Below, piece by piece: positions 33,675 to 42,246 of a stretch of 43,717 nt of DNA. Source of the stretch: Gemmataceae bacterium (GTDB lineage: Bacteria > Planctomycetota > Planctomycetia > Gemmatales > Gemmataceae). The DNA lies in the NCBI GenBank assembly GCA_025055795.1, contig JANWVV010000039.1, forward strand, positions 1 to 43,717, given 5' to 3'. The notes under the pieces are model-generated. The model was not told the DNA's origin and made no database searches. It worked only from the letters and a program-made list of their open reading frames with translations. The number at the start of each line of letters is the position of its first letter. The first letter of the stretch is position 1. A program made the translations under genes and the position numbers.

Positions 33675-35468
33675 GTGGCTCGACTGATCGTCACACGGGG
33701 CGTCGACGAAGGACGCCAGTACGAGCTGGTGGAACCGGTGGTCACCATCGGCCGACATTCCACAAACACCATCATACTGCACGACATTCAGGTATCGCGA
33801 CGGCACCTGGAGGTGCGCGCATTGCCCGGTGGTGGCCACCAGGTCCGCGACCTGGGTAGTGGCAATGGTACCTGGGTCAACGGCCGGGCCGTGATCGAGA
33901 CGGTGCTACGCAGCGGTGATACGATCACCGTCGGCCAGACAGTGCTGCTGTATCTGAGTGGAGGCGAAAGCGGTGGAAACGGTCCGGCCGACCGCACCGA
34001 GCGGGTCCGCTGGGTAGCCGGTGCACCGGTGGTCAATTACCCGCCGGAACTAGTCCGGACCATCTCAAGCGAGTGGGGCAGCCGCATCCTGCGGGAACCC
34101 CAAATCACCAGTGAATGGGTGCGCTTACAACTGACTGGACTGGCCCTGCTCTACCAGGCGGCCGACGCCGTCAGTCACATTCTCGACTTGGATCAACTGC
34201 TGCACCGCCTCCTGGAGTTGGTTCTTTCTACCCTCGAGGCCGACCACGGCTGTATCGTGCTGCTCGAAAGCGGCGGCCGGCTGGACCCCCGTGCCGTACG
34301 CTACCGCCCGGGCGTGCCGCAGGAGGATGCCTGGACCGTCAGCCGTACGATCGTCGAACACGTGCTGCGGGAAGGTAAAGGGTTGCTCATCAGCGATGTA
34401 GCCGGTGATGCACGCTTTCAGAGTGTCGAGAGCTTGCAACGCCATCATGTCCGCGAAGTCATTTGTGTACCGCTCCGCGGACGACGGGAGACGGTCGGTG
34501 TGCTCTTTCTGGACACGCAGTCTTCCGTCAAACAACTGCTGCAGAATTATCCGCACGGCGGCAAGTTCCGTGAAGACCATCTGACCCTGGTCATGGCCGT
34601 GGCGCACCAGGCGGCCATAGCCGTTGAAGAAAGCCGGTATCATCAGGCCCTGGTGCAAGCTGAGCGGCTGGCGGCCATTGGTCAGACCATCGCCGCCCTG
34701 TCGCACCACATTAAAAACATCATGCAAGGGATCCGCTTTGGCGCCGAAATGGTCCGCACCGGCCTACGTGACGATGACCGGGACCTGCTTGCAAAAGGCT
34801 GGCGCCTGGTCGAGCGCAATCAGGAACGGATCGATCAATTGATTCTGGACATGCTGTCCTATTCCAAGGAACGAGAGCCGGTCTTGGAACCGACGGATTT
34901 GAATGCCTTGTGCGAAGACGTTTTGGAGGTGGTACGCGGACGAGCGGCTGAGGCAGGGATCACGGTGCACTGGCAGCCGGCTCAAGGTTTGGAACAAGTT
35001 CCTTGCGACCCGGAGGGGATTCACCGAGCCTTGCTCAATGTGGTCAGCAACGCCTTGGAAGCAGTGGAAGGCCGGCCGGACGCTCAGGTCACGGTACGAA
35101 CTGCTCAGGAAGGCGATGGGGAATGGGCCGCCATTCACGTGACCGACAACGGACCAGGGATACCACCCGAAGAACAGGAGGCCATTTTTCAGCCATTTGT
35201 CAGCAGTAAAGGCACCCGGGGAACAGGATTAGGGCTGCCTGTGTCCCGCAAAATCCTGCGTGAACATGGTGGCGACGTGCTGGTTCACAGTGCCGTCGGG
35301 CAAGGCAGTTGTTTTACCCTGCGTCTGCCCATCCGCGCAACAATTGCTGAACTTGCACAAACCGGTGAGGCATCACCGCTTTCCGCTGCTCCAGAAAGTC
35401 CATCCCAGCCATCAGCAGCACCACCAGAGCCTCCCCCGGACCTGCCCGTGGAACCCGAGAAAACGTAA
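33675..35468 (+). CDS. FHA-GAF sensor histidine kinase, no adjacent response regulator
   Basis: A 597-residue cytoplasmic kinase with no membrane segment. Residues 1-95 form a forkhead-associated domain (TIGRHSTN, SRRHLEV, DLGSGNGTWVNGR), which binds phospho-threonine. A GAF domain follows (about 165-315). The dimerisation helix has the H-box LSHHIKN with the phospho-acceptor His near 343. The ATPase domain has an N-box (NVVSNALEA), DNGPGIP, and GTRGTGLGLPVS. A Pro/Glu/Ala-rich tail ends the protein. The start is GTG 33675, with AGGGGGA at 8-base spacing. FHA input suggests that it reads the state of Ser/Thr kinases. No response regulator lies beside it, so its output partner is elsewhere. 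Confidence 0.92.
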   Translation: MARLIVTRGVDEGRQYELVEPVVTIGRHSTNTIILHDIQVSRRHLEVRALPGGGHQVRDLGSGNGTWVNGRAVIETVLRSGDTITVGQTVLLYLSGGESGGNGPADRTERVRWVAGAPVVNYPPELVRTISSEWGSRILREPQITSEWVRLQLTGLALLYQAADAVSHILDLDQLLHRLLELVLSTLEADHGCIVLLESGGRLDPRAVRYRPGVPQEDAWTVSRTIVEHVLREGKGLLISDVAGDARFQSVESLQRHHVREVICVPLRGRRETVGVLFLDTQSSVKQLLQNYPHGGKFREDHLTLVMAVAHQAAIAVEESRYHQALVQAERLAAIGQTIAALSHHIKNIMQGIRFGAEMVRTGLRDDDRDLLAKGWRLVERNQERIDQLILDMLSYSKEREPVLEPTDLNALCEDVLEVVRGRAAEAGITVHWQPAQGLEQVPCDPEGIHRALLNVVSNALEAVEGRPDAQVTVRTAQEGDGEWAAIHVTDNGPGIPPEEQEAIFQPFVSSKGTRGTGLGLPVSRKILREHGGDVLVHSAVGQGSCFTLRLPIRATIAELAQTGEASPLSAAPESPSQPSAAPPEPPPDLPVEPEKT

Positions 35469-35855
35469 CAATCGCCCAGTGATAACCTGGTATTTTGCCC
35501 GTCTGGTGAAATTGTACCTGGCGTGGGTGTCGCTCCCCTTTCTTTTTCTGCCGTAAGGCAAAAATTGTGACACAAACATTACTCGTCACAAGGGGGTAAA
35601 TCGCATTTTACCTCCATCCCCTATATGAAAATCGAGGCGACAACAGGCAATCCTTGTAACCGCTATGTCTGGCATAGTTTCGCCTTTTTTGCACAATTGC
35701 CCAGATGGTGCATTGCGAACGCTACTACCCCTCGACACAACCATTTTTTCTCAAGTCGGCTCCCCTCCGTGTGGTTTGTAACGGATGATGATGGCAAAGA
35801 TGGTCTGTTACTTGCGGACCGGATCAACCGCCCCATGGCATCGAGAAAGTAAACC
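35469..35855. other. Spacer of about 390 bases after the histidine kinase gene
   Basis: Contains the hairpin 35592-35615 (listed separately). The plus-strand frame 35625-35852 shows no motifs and a poor ribosome site. Nothing else was recognised. Confidence 0.4.
35592..35615 (+). terminator. Hairpin downstream of the histidine kinase gene
   Basis: GGGGGTAAA (35592-35600) pairs with TTTACCTCC (35607-35615), nine pairs including one G-U, around the 6-base loop TCGCAT. It lies 123 bases after the stop. The sequence after it (ATCCCCTATATG) is not T-rich, so an RNA-processing or regulatory role is equally possible. Confidence 0.35.
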
Positions 35856-36719
35856 ATGCACGGGCCCGACATCAGTGAGTTGAGGATGACGCAATCTTCG
35901 ATGATCAGTCGCCGCGGCCGTTGGATCGGGGCGGTTCTGGTTCTTAGTGGCGGTCTGTTGTTTATATCGGGAGCAGAGCCATCAGGGCCGGCACCACACC
36001 TCCAGGACGTATTGCTGGCCCGTGCTGCCCTGGCGGCCTTGGATGAGGTTCCGGATTTGCGGGGTATCAACCTGGTGGTTAGTGTGGTTGATGGGATTGC
36101 GGTAATTGGTGGACCGGTCCCCTCAGTCGTGCTCGCACAGCGGGCCGAACAAGTCATTCGCACCGTACCGGGAATTCGCGACGTGCGGAATACGTGTTTT
36201 GTGTCCAGTGGTCCCGACCCTCTGTTACGCGCGGTGGCCGATAAATCCTGGCAGGAGCAACGCCGCCCGTCACTGGAGGTACCGGGGGTATGGGGACAAC
36301 CGGCAGCGCCAGTGTCGCCGTTTCCCCTTCACGGTAGTGGTGTGGCCCGCCACGAAGACCGCAGCCGCACTGTCATCGCACGTCGTCCGTCGGAAGCTCT
36401 GCCAGGAGGCAAGGAAGTTCTGGGGGCCCCCGTTGGTCCCCCCCGCTCGGACTCCTCGCCTTCGTCACGCGACGTGCCAGCCGTGGCACCAGGCACGCTC
36501 ACTGCTGCTAGCCGTGATCAGCCCGCTGTCATGGCGGCCGCCTGGCAGATTCAGCGTTCCGATTCACGCTTTGCTCGGTTAACTATCGAATGGCATGAGC
36601 AAACGCTGTGGATCAGCGGGCGAGCCTCTCGTCCCGAAGACGCATGGGACCTGGCTAGCCGACTGCGTCAGCTTCCTGGCGTCCAACGTGTTGTGGTCGG
36701 CTCTATCCAGACCCCATGA
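35856..36719 (+). CDS. Exported/anchored protein with two BON-like segments
   Basis: A 287-residue protein. An N-terminal hydrophobic helix (about 23-40, 'WIGAVLVLSGGLLFISGA') suggests an anchor or signal peptide. Residues about 50-115 resemble a BON domain: an initial helix (LARAALAALDEVPDL), a strand-turn (INLVVSVVDGIAVIGG), a helix (VLAQRAEQVIRTV) and PGIRDVRN. A second BON-like half lies at 236-287 (ARLTIEWHEQTLWISG, DLASRLRQLPGVQRVVVGS). Between them is a Pro/Arg/Ser-rich linker of about 110 residues. BON domains in exported proteins bind membranes or peptidoglycan-associated partners. The start is uncertain: ATG 35856, 35886 and 35901 are in frame. The downstream neighbour is convergent. 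Confidence 0.72.
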   Translation: MHGPDISELRMTQSSMISRRGRWIGAVLVLSGGLLFISGAEPSGPAPHLQDVLLARAALAALDEVPDLRGINLVVSVVDGIAVIGGPVPSVVLAQRAEQVIRTVPGIRDVRNTCFVSSGPDPLLRAVADKSWQEQRRPSLEVPGVWGQPAAPVSPFPLHGSGVARHEDRSRTVIARRPSEALPGGKEVLGAPVGPPRSDSSPSSRDVPAVAPGTLTAASRDQPAVMAAAWQIQRSDSRFARLTIEWHEQTLWISGRASRPEDAWDLASRLRQLPGVQRVVVGSIQTP

Positions 36720-37017
36720 ATCGGGCCGGTGATCCATTTATACCAGGAGTCGAAGCAAAAAAGCGGTCAGTTGTCCCCTTTGCAGTTAAAACTGGAAATA
36801 GCTGGCTTTCACTCAATCATTCCAGAAAGATGTTCTGTGTAACCCTAGTAAATAACTAGCGTTCAGACCAATTGACTGATTGACTGTTTTGCCGAGAAAA
36901 AAGCTGCCTTGTTTGGCCCATTTAACAAGATGGTTACATGCTTTTTCAGCCTGATGGGTGAACGCACAAAAGTTGCATTTGGACAAATCCTCGGTGCTAT
37001 GATTGGGAAGTGTTTCC

Positions 37018-38343
37018 TCATGGTTGAGTGGTAACAACCTGTACGCCGCCGGTCCGCCAGAGTTCCGCGATCAGGCGATGATATTCACTTTCGCGATAGC
37101 GACGCAGGAGTTTGTCGCGGATTTCGTCCTGTACTTGTGTGTCGAAGGGACGCAGGCCTGCGTATTTGCGTTCAACCACTTTGACCAGATGGCAACCGGC
37201 AGCCGTAGTGATCACTTCACTGACGTCGCCAGGTCGTAAAGACCAGACGACATTTTCCAGATCAGGGGGTTGGATCTCGCCCCGTTTGTGACCAATGCCC
37301 CAGCCACCGTTGCCTGCCGCTAATCCCTGATCATGCTGTTTGACCAGGGCGGCAAAGTCGGCCCCTTGCAAGGCCTGTTGGCGGATTTGTTCAGCTAGTT
37401 GGCATGCCGCCGATTGGCTTGGGAATCGCGCAAAACTGAGGAACAGGTGCTGCCATTTGACCGCATCCTCAGTGCGGAACTCTTCGGAATGGGATTCATA
37501 ATAAGCCCGGATGTCGGTAAAAGCTGGCGTACGGACACGGTCCTTCAACAACGTGCGGGCATATTCGTCGGCCATGATCTGGCGGACCAGTTGCCGACGT
37601 ACCACCTGCAAGGTCAGACCCTGGGCACGTAAAATGCTCAAAAAATCCTCCTCCGTTTCTGCCCCGTAGCCTTTGCGGATCTGATAAAGAGCTCGATCGG
37701 CTGTTTTTTCCGCATGTTCGCGGATTTCTTCCAGGACGGACAATTTCCCGGCTTTTTTCAGACGGTTGTGCATGTCCGCCAGTAATAGTTCCCGCTCGAT
37801 GATCCGGCGTAATTCTGCTGCGTACAGTTCGTTCTGCTTGGCGACGCGGAGAGGACCAGGCAAGTGCCGATATTCCCCTAGGCGTTGATACACCGCCTCG
37901 CGTACTTCCTGGTCGGTAATGACGGTCTGTGAGCCGACCAGAGCGACAATTTTGATACGGGGTACAGCCTGTTGGAGCAAATCGTTCAGACGGATAGCGG
38001 CCGTCGTGGTCTGCCAACCCGCCGGTTGGACAGAGTCAGTGGAGTGCTCGACAGGGCTTGTTGAGGGTGCCGATGGCCTCGTTGTTACCGCGGGCGAGGG
38101 AGCTGTCACTATTGGCAGGCCATCGCTAGGCGGGACACCGCTGGAAGTTGGATTCTGCTCTGCGGACAGGGATGACCGATAAGCGGTATGCCCTGGATCA
38201 TCTTGGGTATGGCGGGGTTCGGGCATTTGCCCCCGGATGGTCGGTAGGGGGACCTTGTGGCACCATTTACAACCCGCCAGCATGCCTATTAATGCGAAAG
38301 TCAGCCACCCCCCGACTCGCCCCACCACTACTGCCTTCCTCAT
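37018..38343 (-). CDS. PpiC-type peptidyl-prolyl isomerase lipoprotein
   Basis: A 441-residue protein. A lipoprotein signal with lipobox LAGC at Cys25 starts at ATG 38343, preceded by AGGGACGG; the frame extends 28 codons upstream without such logic. A Pro/Ser/Thr-rich linker follows (about 30-120), then a SurA-like N-terminal helical region beginning near 'IKIVALVGSQTVITDQEV' (about 130-290). The parvulin domain (about 300-410) carries 'AVKWQHLFLSF', 'GADFAALVKQHDQGLAAGNGGWG', 'PGDVSEVITTAAGCHLVKVVE'. The protein should fold exported proteins at the outer membrane or periplasm. It diverges from a second lipoprotein gene. Confidence 0.88.
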   Translation of the reverse strand: MRKAVVVGRVGGWLTFALIGMLAGCKWCHKVPLPTIRGQMPEPRHTQDDPGHTAYRSSLSAEQNPTSSGVPPSDGLPIVTAPSPAVTTRPSAPSTSPVEHSTDSVQPAGWQTTTAAIRLNDLLQQAVPRIKIVALVGSQTVITDQEVREAVYQRLGEYRHLPGPLRVAKQNELYAAELRRIIERELLLADMHNRLKKAGKLSVLEEIREHAEKTADRALYQIRKGYGAETEEDFLSILRAQGLTLQVVRRQLVRQIMADEYARTLLKDRVRTPAFTDIRAYYESHSEEFRTEDAVKWQHLFLSFARFPSQSAACQLAEQIRQQALQGADFAALVKQHDQGLAAGNGGWGIGHKRGEIQPPDLENVVWSLRPGDVSEVITTAAGCHLVKVVERKYAGLRPFDTQVQDEIRDKLLRRYRESEYHRLIAELWRTGGVQVVTTQP

Positions 38344-38515
38344 GACAACCGTCCCTATGGCGTAGAAAAGTCGCCCGCCTGGCTGATCGACGCCTATAGC
38401 CCACCTGCCAATTAACCGCAAGTACAACTGGTCGAAAATCTGTCTTGACGCTAGTTGCAGCGGGAATTATGCAAGCTGGCCTAGCAAGAGGGATAAGCCG
38501 CAGGGCGAGGGGGTG

Positions 38516-39745
38516 ATGACGCGTAAGCCAAAACGCCGACGCAGACAGGGCCTGTCCATGCAGACATGGGGATTTGTTACCCTTCCCCTGCTGCTGGCGG
38601 TGATACTGGGATGTTGGCGGCAACAGATTCATTCACCGCCGTTGGCCATTATCGAGCAACCGTGGCTTAATGCAGGACCGGATCTACCCAGCCGCGACGG
38701 CGATGTTGATGCCGTGGTGGGGTTGTCTCAGGTGCTTGCTGGTGAGGCGCCCAAACGAACACCTGGCCGACCGTTGAACATCCTGGTCTTGTCTGGGGGC
38801 GGAAAGTACGGAGCATTTACCGCAGGTGTGCTAGTCGGCTGGACGGCCTCCGGTCAGCGTCCCGTCTTCGACGTGGCCACAGGGATCAGCAGTGGAGCTA
38901 TCGTCGCGACTTTAGCCTTCCTGGGGCCCAAATATGATGACAAACTCCGCAACGGCTTTACAGTCTTGCGACGGTCCGATCTGTTTGTCTGGCGTCCGAT
39001 CCGGGGGTTGATCCGGGGGACAGGGTTGATGTCCGCTGCCCCCCTCGAAGAATTGCTCGCCCGCGAGATCACTCCCGAGGTAATGGCGGAATTGCAGCAG
39101 GCCTACCACGAGGGCCGTCGCCTTTACATCGGGACAGGTAACCTGATCACCAACCGTTTTACTGTCTGGGATCTGACGGCCATCGCAGCCAGCGGACGAC
39201 CCGATGCCCCTGTGCTGGTTCGCAAAATTCTGTTGGCCTCCAGCTCGGTGCCGGGGGTGGTTACACCCGTGGAGTTCGATGTTGAAGTCAACGGAATCCG
39301 CTATCGCGAATTGCATGGCGACGCGGGCAACATGGCCCAAGCCTTTGTCCGGACGCCCGGGCCCATCCCGACAGGCTCCACTTTCTGGATCCTGTCGGCT
39401 GGCAAAGTGTACCGTGACCCTCTGAAGGACCGACCCCGTGTCTTTGGATTGCTCGGCGGTGGTGTTTCGAATGCCCTTTATGCTTTGTTCCGCTCCGATC
39501 TGGTCAAACTATATGCCTTGTGTGCCGTCACCGGTTCACAATTCCGCCTCATTGCCCTGCCGCAAGATTTCCCGGCCGAAACCAGCAGCTTCGCCTTCGA
39601 TCCCGAGGAACTCCAACGAATGTTCTGGCTGGGATATCAGATGGCCGCCTCAGGACAAGAATGGCGGAGCGTACCGCCGGACACCTTGCCAGGCGAAGCC
39701 ACCCCGCCCCGTACCGGCCTCCAGTTCGTGACGTCCCGTCCCTAA
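38516..39745 (+). CDS. Patatin-like phospholipase lipoprotein
   Basis: A 409-residue protein with a very basic start (RKPKRRRRQ) and a lipoprotein signal, the lipobox ending at Cys33 (AVILGC). The patatin fold is shown by the oxyanion-hole loop LSGGGKYGAFTAG (about 91-103), the nucleophile elbow GISSG (Ser near 124), and the catalytic Asp in a HGDAG segment (about 266-270), where the usual DG(G/A) motif reads DAG. Patatins hydrolyse acyl ester bonds of phospholipids using this Ser-Asp pair. The protein is probably attached to a membrane facing the periplasm. ATG 38516 is preferred over GTG 38513. It diverges from the PpiC lipoprotein gene, and 172 bases hold both promoters. Confidence 0.88.
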   Translation: MTRKPKRRRRQGLSMQTWGFVTLPLLLAVILGCWRQQIHSPPLAIIEQPWLNAGPDLPSRDGDVDAVVGLSQVLAGEAPKRTPGRPLNILVLSGGGKYGAFTAGVLVGWTASGQRPVFDVATGISSGAIVATLAFLGPKYDDKLRNGFTVLRRSDLFVWRPIRGLIRGTGLMSAAPLEELLAREITPEVMAELQQAYHEGRRLYIGTGNLITNRFTVWDLTAIAASGRPDAPVLVRKILLASSSVPGVVTPVEFDVEVNGIRYRELHGDAGNMAQAFVRTPGPIPTGSTFWILSAGKVYRDPLKDRPRVFGLLGGGVSNALYALFRSDLVKLYALCAVTGSQFRLIALPQDFPAETSSFAFDPEELQRMFWLGYQMAASGQEWRSVPPDTLPGEATPPRTGLQFVTSRP

Positions 39746-39976
39746 GCGCTGCGTCCCTTTTCCAGCGTGGTGTCAAGAGGCAGGACAATTGCAACCTGAT
39801 ATCGACGTAAACCACTAGCCTCTTCCGCTCAGGCTGATTCTAACGAGTATCTTTAGTCATTATCAGTCCATCCCCCGTAGCATAGCCATCAGGTATCAGC
39901 CTCTTCACGTAATTGGTCTGTGGGGGTAAATGAACAACGTCGTCAATTTGTTGCTACTTACATGGGGGAAGCTTGT

Positions 39977-41071
39977 ATGCCATATCCCCAGTTTGATCGC
40001 CGACTGTTGCGTTTGCAACCACTAGCGTGCCGCCAGCACGATCTGACTCTGGAAATCATCCAGCCACTCGGCACCCCCGTGTCATTCCAGCATCCGGCCC
40101 TACCCATCTTAGCGCAACGGTTGCTGCAGGCCCGCCAACGGGGGGCGGCGCGTATCTTGTTGATGGGTGCTCACGTCCTGCGGGCTGGTACTCAGCGCTT
40201 TCTTATCGATTTGATGCGTCGTGGCTTGATCTCCTTGATCGCTATGAACGGTGCCGGCCCCATCCACGACTGGGAATTTGCCTTGATTGGGGCTAGTACC
40301 GAAAGTGTAGCCCGTTATGTCTCAACGGGCGAATTCGGCCTGTGGGAGGAAACCGGTGGTATCAATGACGCCCTCGTCCGCGGGGTGCGTGACGGCCTGG
40401 GATTTGGCGAAAGCATCGGACGGGCCATCGCCGAAGGGCGTTTCCCCCATAAGGACATTTCCGTCCTGGCGGAAGCATATCGTTTACGCGTGCCGGTTAC
40501 CGTACACATCGGCATCGGCTACGATATTATCCACGAACATCCCAATGCCGACGGAGCCATTCTGGGCCGAGCCAGTTATACCGATTTTCTGATCTTCGCT
40601 GAGCACATCCGCACTCTGGAAGGTGGCGTGGTGCTCAACTTCGGCTCGGCTGTGATGGGACCGGAGGTGTACCTGAAGGCCTTGGCCATGGCTCGCAACG
40701 TGGCCCATCAGCAGGGACAACGGATTGCTCATTTTACCACGGCGGTTTTTGATCTGGTTCCGTTAGATGATGATTACCGCCGACAAGCGCCCAAGTCCGA
40801 TCCTCGTTACTACTTCCGCCCCTGGAAGACCATCCTGGTGCGTACGGTGGCCGACGGCGGCGAAAGTTTTTACATAAGCGGTGACCACAAGGATACACTC
40901 CCTGCTCTGTGGCACGCCGTTCAGCAACTCGAGCAACAAGGCGAAGCACCGGCTCCGGCTGACATCACTTCGTCCCCTACAAGTGAAGTAACCGCACCTG
41001 CAACAACCGAGAGTTGCGGCCAGGCGGTGGCTCAGACCCCTACGTCCTCAGTTCCCCCTTCCTCGCCCTGA
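39977..41071 (+). CDS. Deoxyhypusine-synthase-like protein (bacterial, substrate unknown)
   Basis: A 364-residue cytoplasmic protein resembling the deoxyhypusine synthase superfamily of NAD-dependent aminobutyl transferases. Segments seen are 'RILLMGAHVLRAGTQRF' (about 55), NGAGPIHDWEFALIGAS (about 90-106), a GLWEETGGINDAL loop (about 120-133), 'HIGIGYDIIHEHPNADGAILG' (about 176-196), 'VVLNFGSAVMGPEVYLKAL' (about 218-236), and a late GDHKDTLPALW. A Pro/Ala/Thr-rich tail ends it. Bacteria have no eIF5A, so the real substrate must differ. GGGGGAA (39964-39970), 6 bases before ATG 39977, decides the start. It precedes a sugar-kinase gene by 134 bases. Homospermidine-synthase-like activity is a further alternative. 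Confidence 0.6.
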   Translation: MPYPQFDRRLLRLQPLACRQHDLTLEIIQPLGTPVSFQHPALPILAQRLLQARQRGAARILLMGAHVLRAGTQRFLIDLMRRGLISLIAMNGAGPIHDWEFALIGASTESVARYVSTGEFGLWEETGGINDALVRGVRDGLGFGESIGRAIAEGRFPHKDISVLAEAYRLRVPVTVHIGIGYDIIHEHPNADGAILGRASYTDFLIFAEHIRTLEGGVVLNFGSAVMGPEVYLKALAMARNVAHQQGQRIAHFTTAVFDLVPLDDDYRRQAPKSDPRYYFRPWKTILVRTVADGGESFYISGDHKDTLPALWHAVQQLEQQGEAPAPADITSSPTSEVTAPATTESCGQAVAQTPTSSVPPSSP

Positions 41072-41205
41072 AACTCCTAAATACACGCATGGATCCCCTG
41101 TTACCTGTCAGACGCGCTTTGTCATTCCCTTTTTCTCGACAGCGGACAATCTTTGGATTTTTTGTCCTGTTCAAGTGTGGGACTGGAATGTTTTGAGGTT
41201 ACCCT

Positions 41206-42243
41206 ATGCTCAGCGATGCTCTGATTGAACGTATTCTGGAGCGATTGCCCTATTGCACAGTGGGTGTTTTAGGCGATTTGTTTTTGGACCGCTATCTGGA
41301 CATAGATCCGGCCCTGAACGAACTATCGTTGGAAACGGGCCTGACGGCCTATCAGGTGGTTCGGGTCCGCAGCTATCCTGGGGCAGCGGGTACGGTCATC
41401 AACAACCTGGCGGCCTTGGGAGTCGGACGGATTGTACCAATTAGTTTTATCGGCGATGATGGCGAAGGATACGAATTGCGTCAGGCATTAGGCAATCTTG
41501 CTAATGTCGACTGCTCAGGGATTGTAGTGACCTCTCAACGGCGGACGCCAACGTACACCAAACCCCTGCTAGCTGGCCAGGAGTTGAACCGACTAGACAT
41601 CAAAAACCGTAGTGTTACATCCGTGGCCTTGCAGGAACAATTGGTGGGACGCCTGCAGCATTACTGGCCCACGCTGGACGCTCTGGTGGTGCTTGATCAG
41701 GTCAGTGAACCGGATTGTGGCGTGGTGACTGATTTATTGCGGAGTGTTGTAGCCGAACTGGCAGGGGCCACGCCTCAGAAATTTGTTCTGGCGGACAGCC
41801 GGGAACGGATCGGCCTGTTCCGCAATGTGAGCCTCAAGCCGAATGAGCGGGAATGCCGACAGGCCTGCCAGGTCGCGGCCGATGTACCTTTAGAATCGTG
41901 TATTCTCAAGCTGGCCCACCAGTGCGGGCGTGCCGTTTTTTGTACCCGCAGCGAACAGGGTGTCATTCTGGCCGAGCCAGCAGATGCTCAGATTCAGCTT
42001 CATGCCATCCCGGCCTTTGCGGTGACCGGACCAATTGACCCCGTTGGGGCAGGGGATAGTTGTTCGGCTGGTATTGTCTGTGCCATGCTAGCCGGGGCTA
42101 CCTATGCGCAGGCGGCGGCCTTTGGTAATCTGGTCGCATCAATCACCATACAGCAGTTAGGGGTCACTGGCACGGCAAGCCCCAGTCAGGTCCGCCAACG
42201 CTGGCAGACTGTCAGGTCCGCGCTACCAACAGCACTAGAGTAA
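41206..42243 (+). CDS. PfkB/RfaE-like carbohydrate kinase
   Basis: A 345-residue ribokinase-fold enzyme. The N-terminus (VGVLGDLFLDRYLDIDP) and 'YPGAAGTVINNLAALG' resemble the kinase half of RfaE/HldE, which phosphorylates D-glycero-D-manno-heptose 7-phosphate. The C-terminal PfkB signature, with the catalytic Asp, is DPVGAGDSCSAGIVCA (about 277-292), and 'SLKPNERECRQA' is the other conserved block. There is no nucleotidyltransferase half. The sugar cannot be read from the sequence. GAGG lies 8 bases before the ATG. The stop and the next gene's start are 3 bases apart, so kinase and transporter are very probably co-transcribed, suggesting that the substrate may be taken up. Confidence 0.85.
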   Translation: MLSDALIERILERLPYCTVGVLGDLFLDRYLDIDPALNELSLETGLTAYQVVRVRSYPGAAGTVINNLAALGVGRIVPISFIGDDGEGYELRQALGNLANVDCSGIVVTSQRRTPTYTKPLLAGQELNRLDIKNRSVTSVALQEQLVGRLQHYWPTLDALVVLDQVSEPDCGVVTDLLRSVVAELAGATPQKFVLADSRERIGLFRNVSLKPNERECRQACQVAADVPLESCILKLAHQCGRAVFCTRSEQGVILAEPADAQIQLHAIPAFAVTGPIDPVGAGDSCSAGIVCAMLAGATYAQAAAFGNLVASITIQQLGVTGTASPSQVRQRWQTVRSALPTALE

Positions 42244-42246
42244 GAA

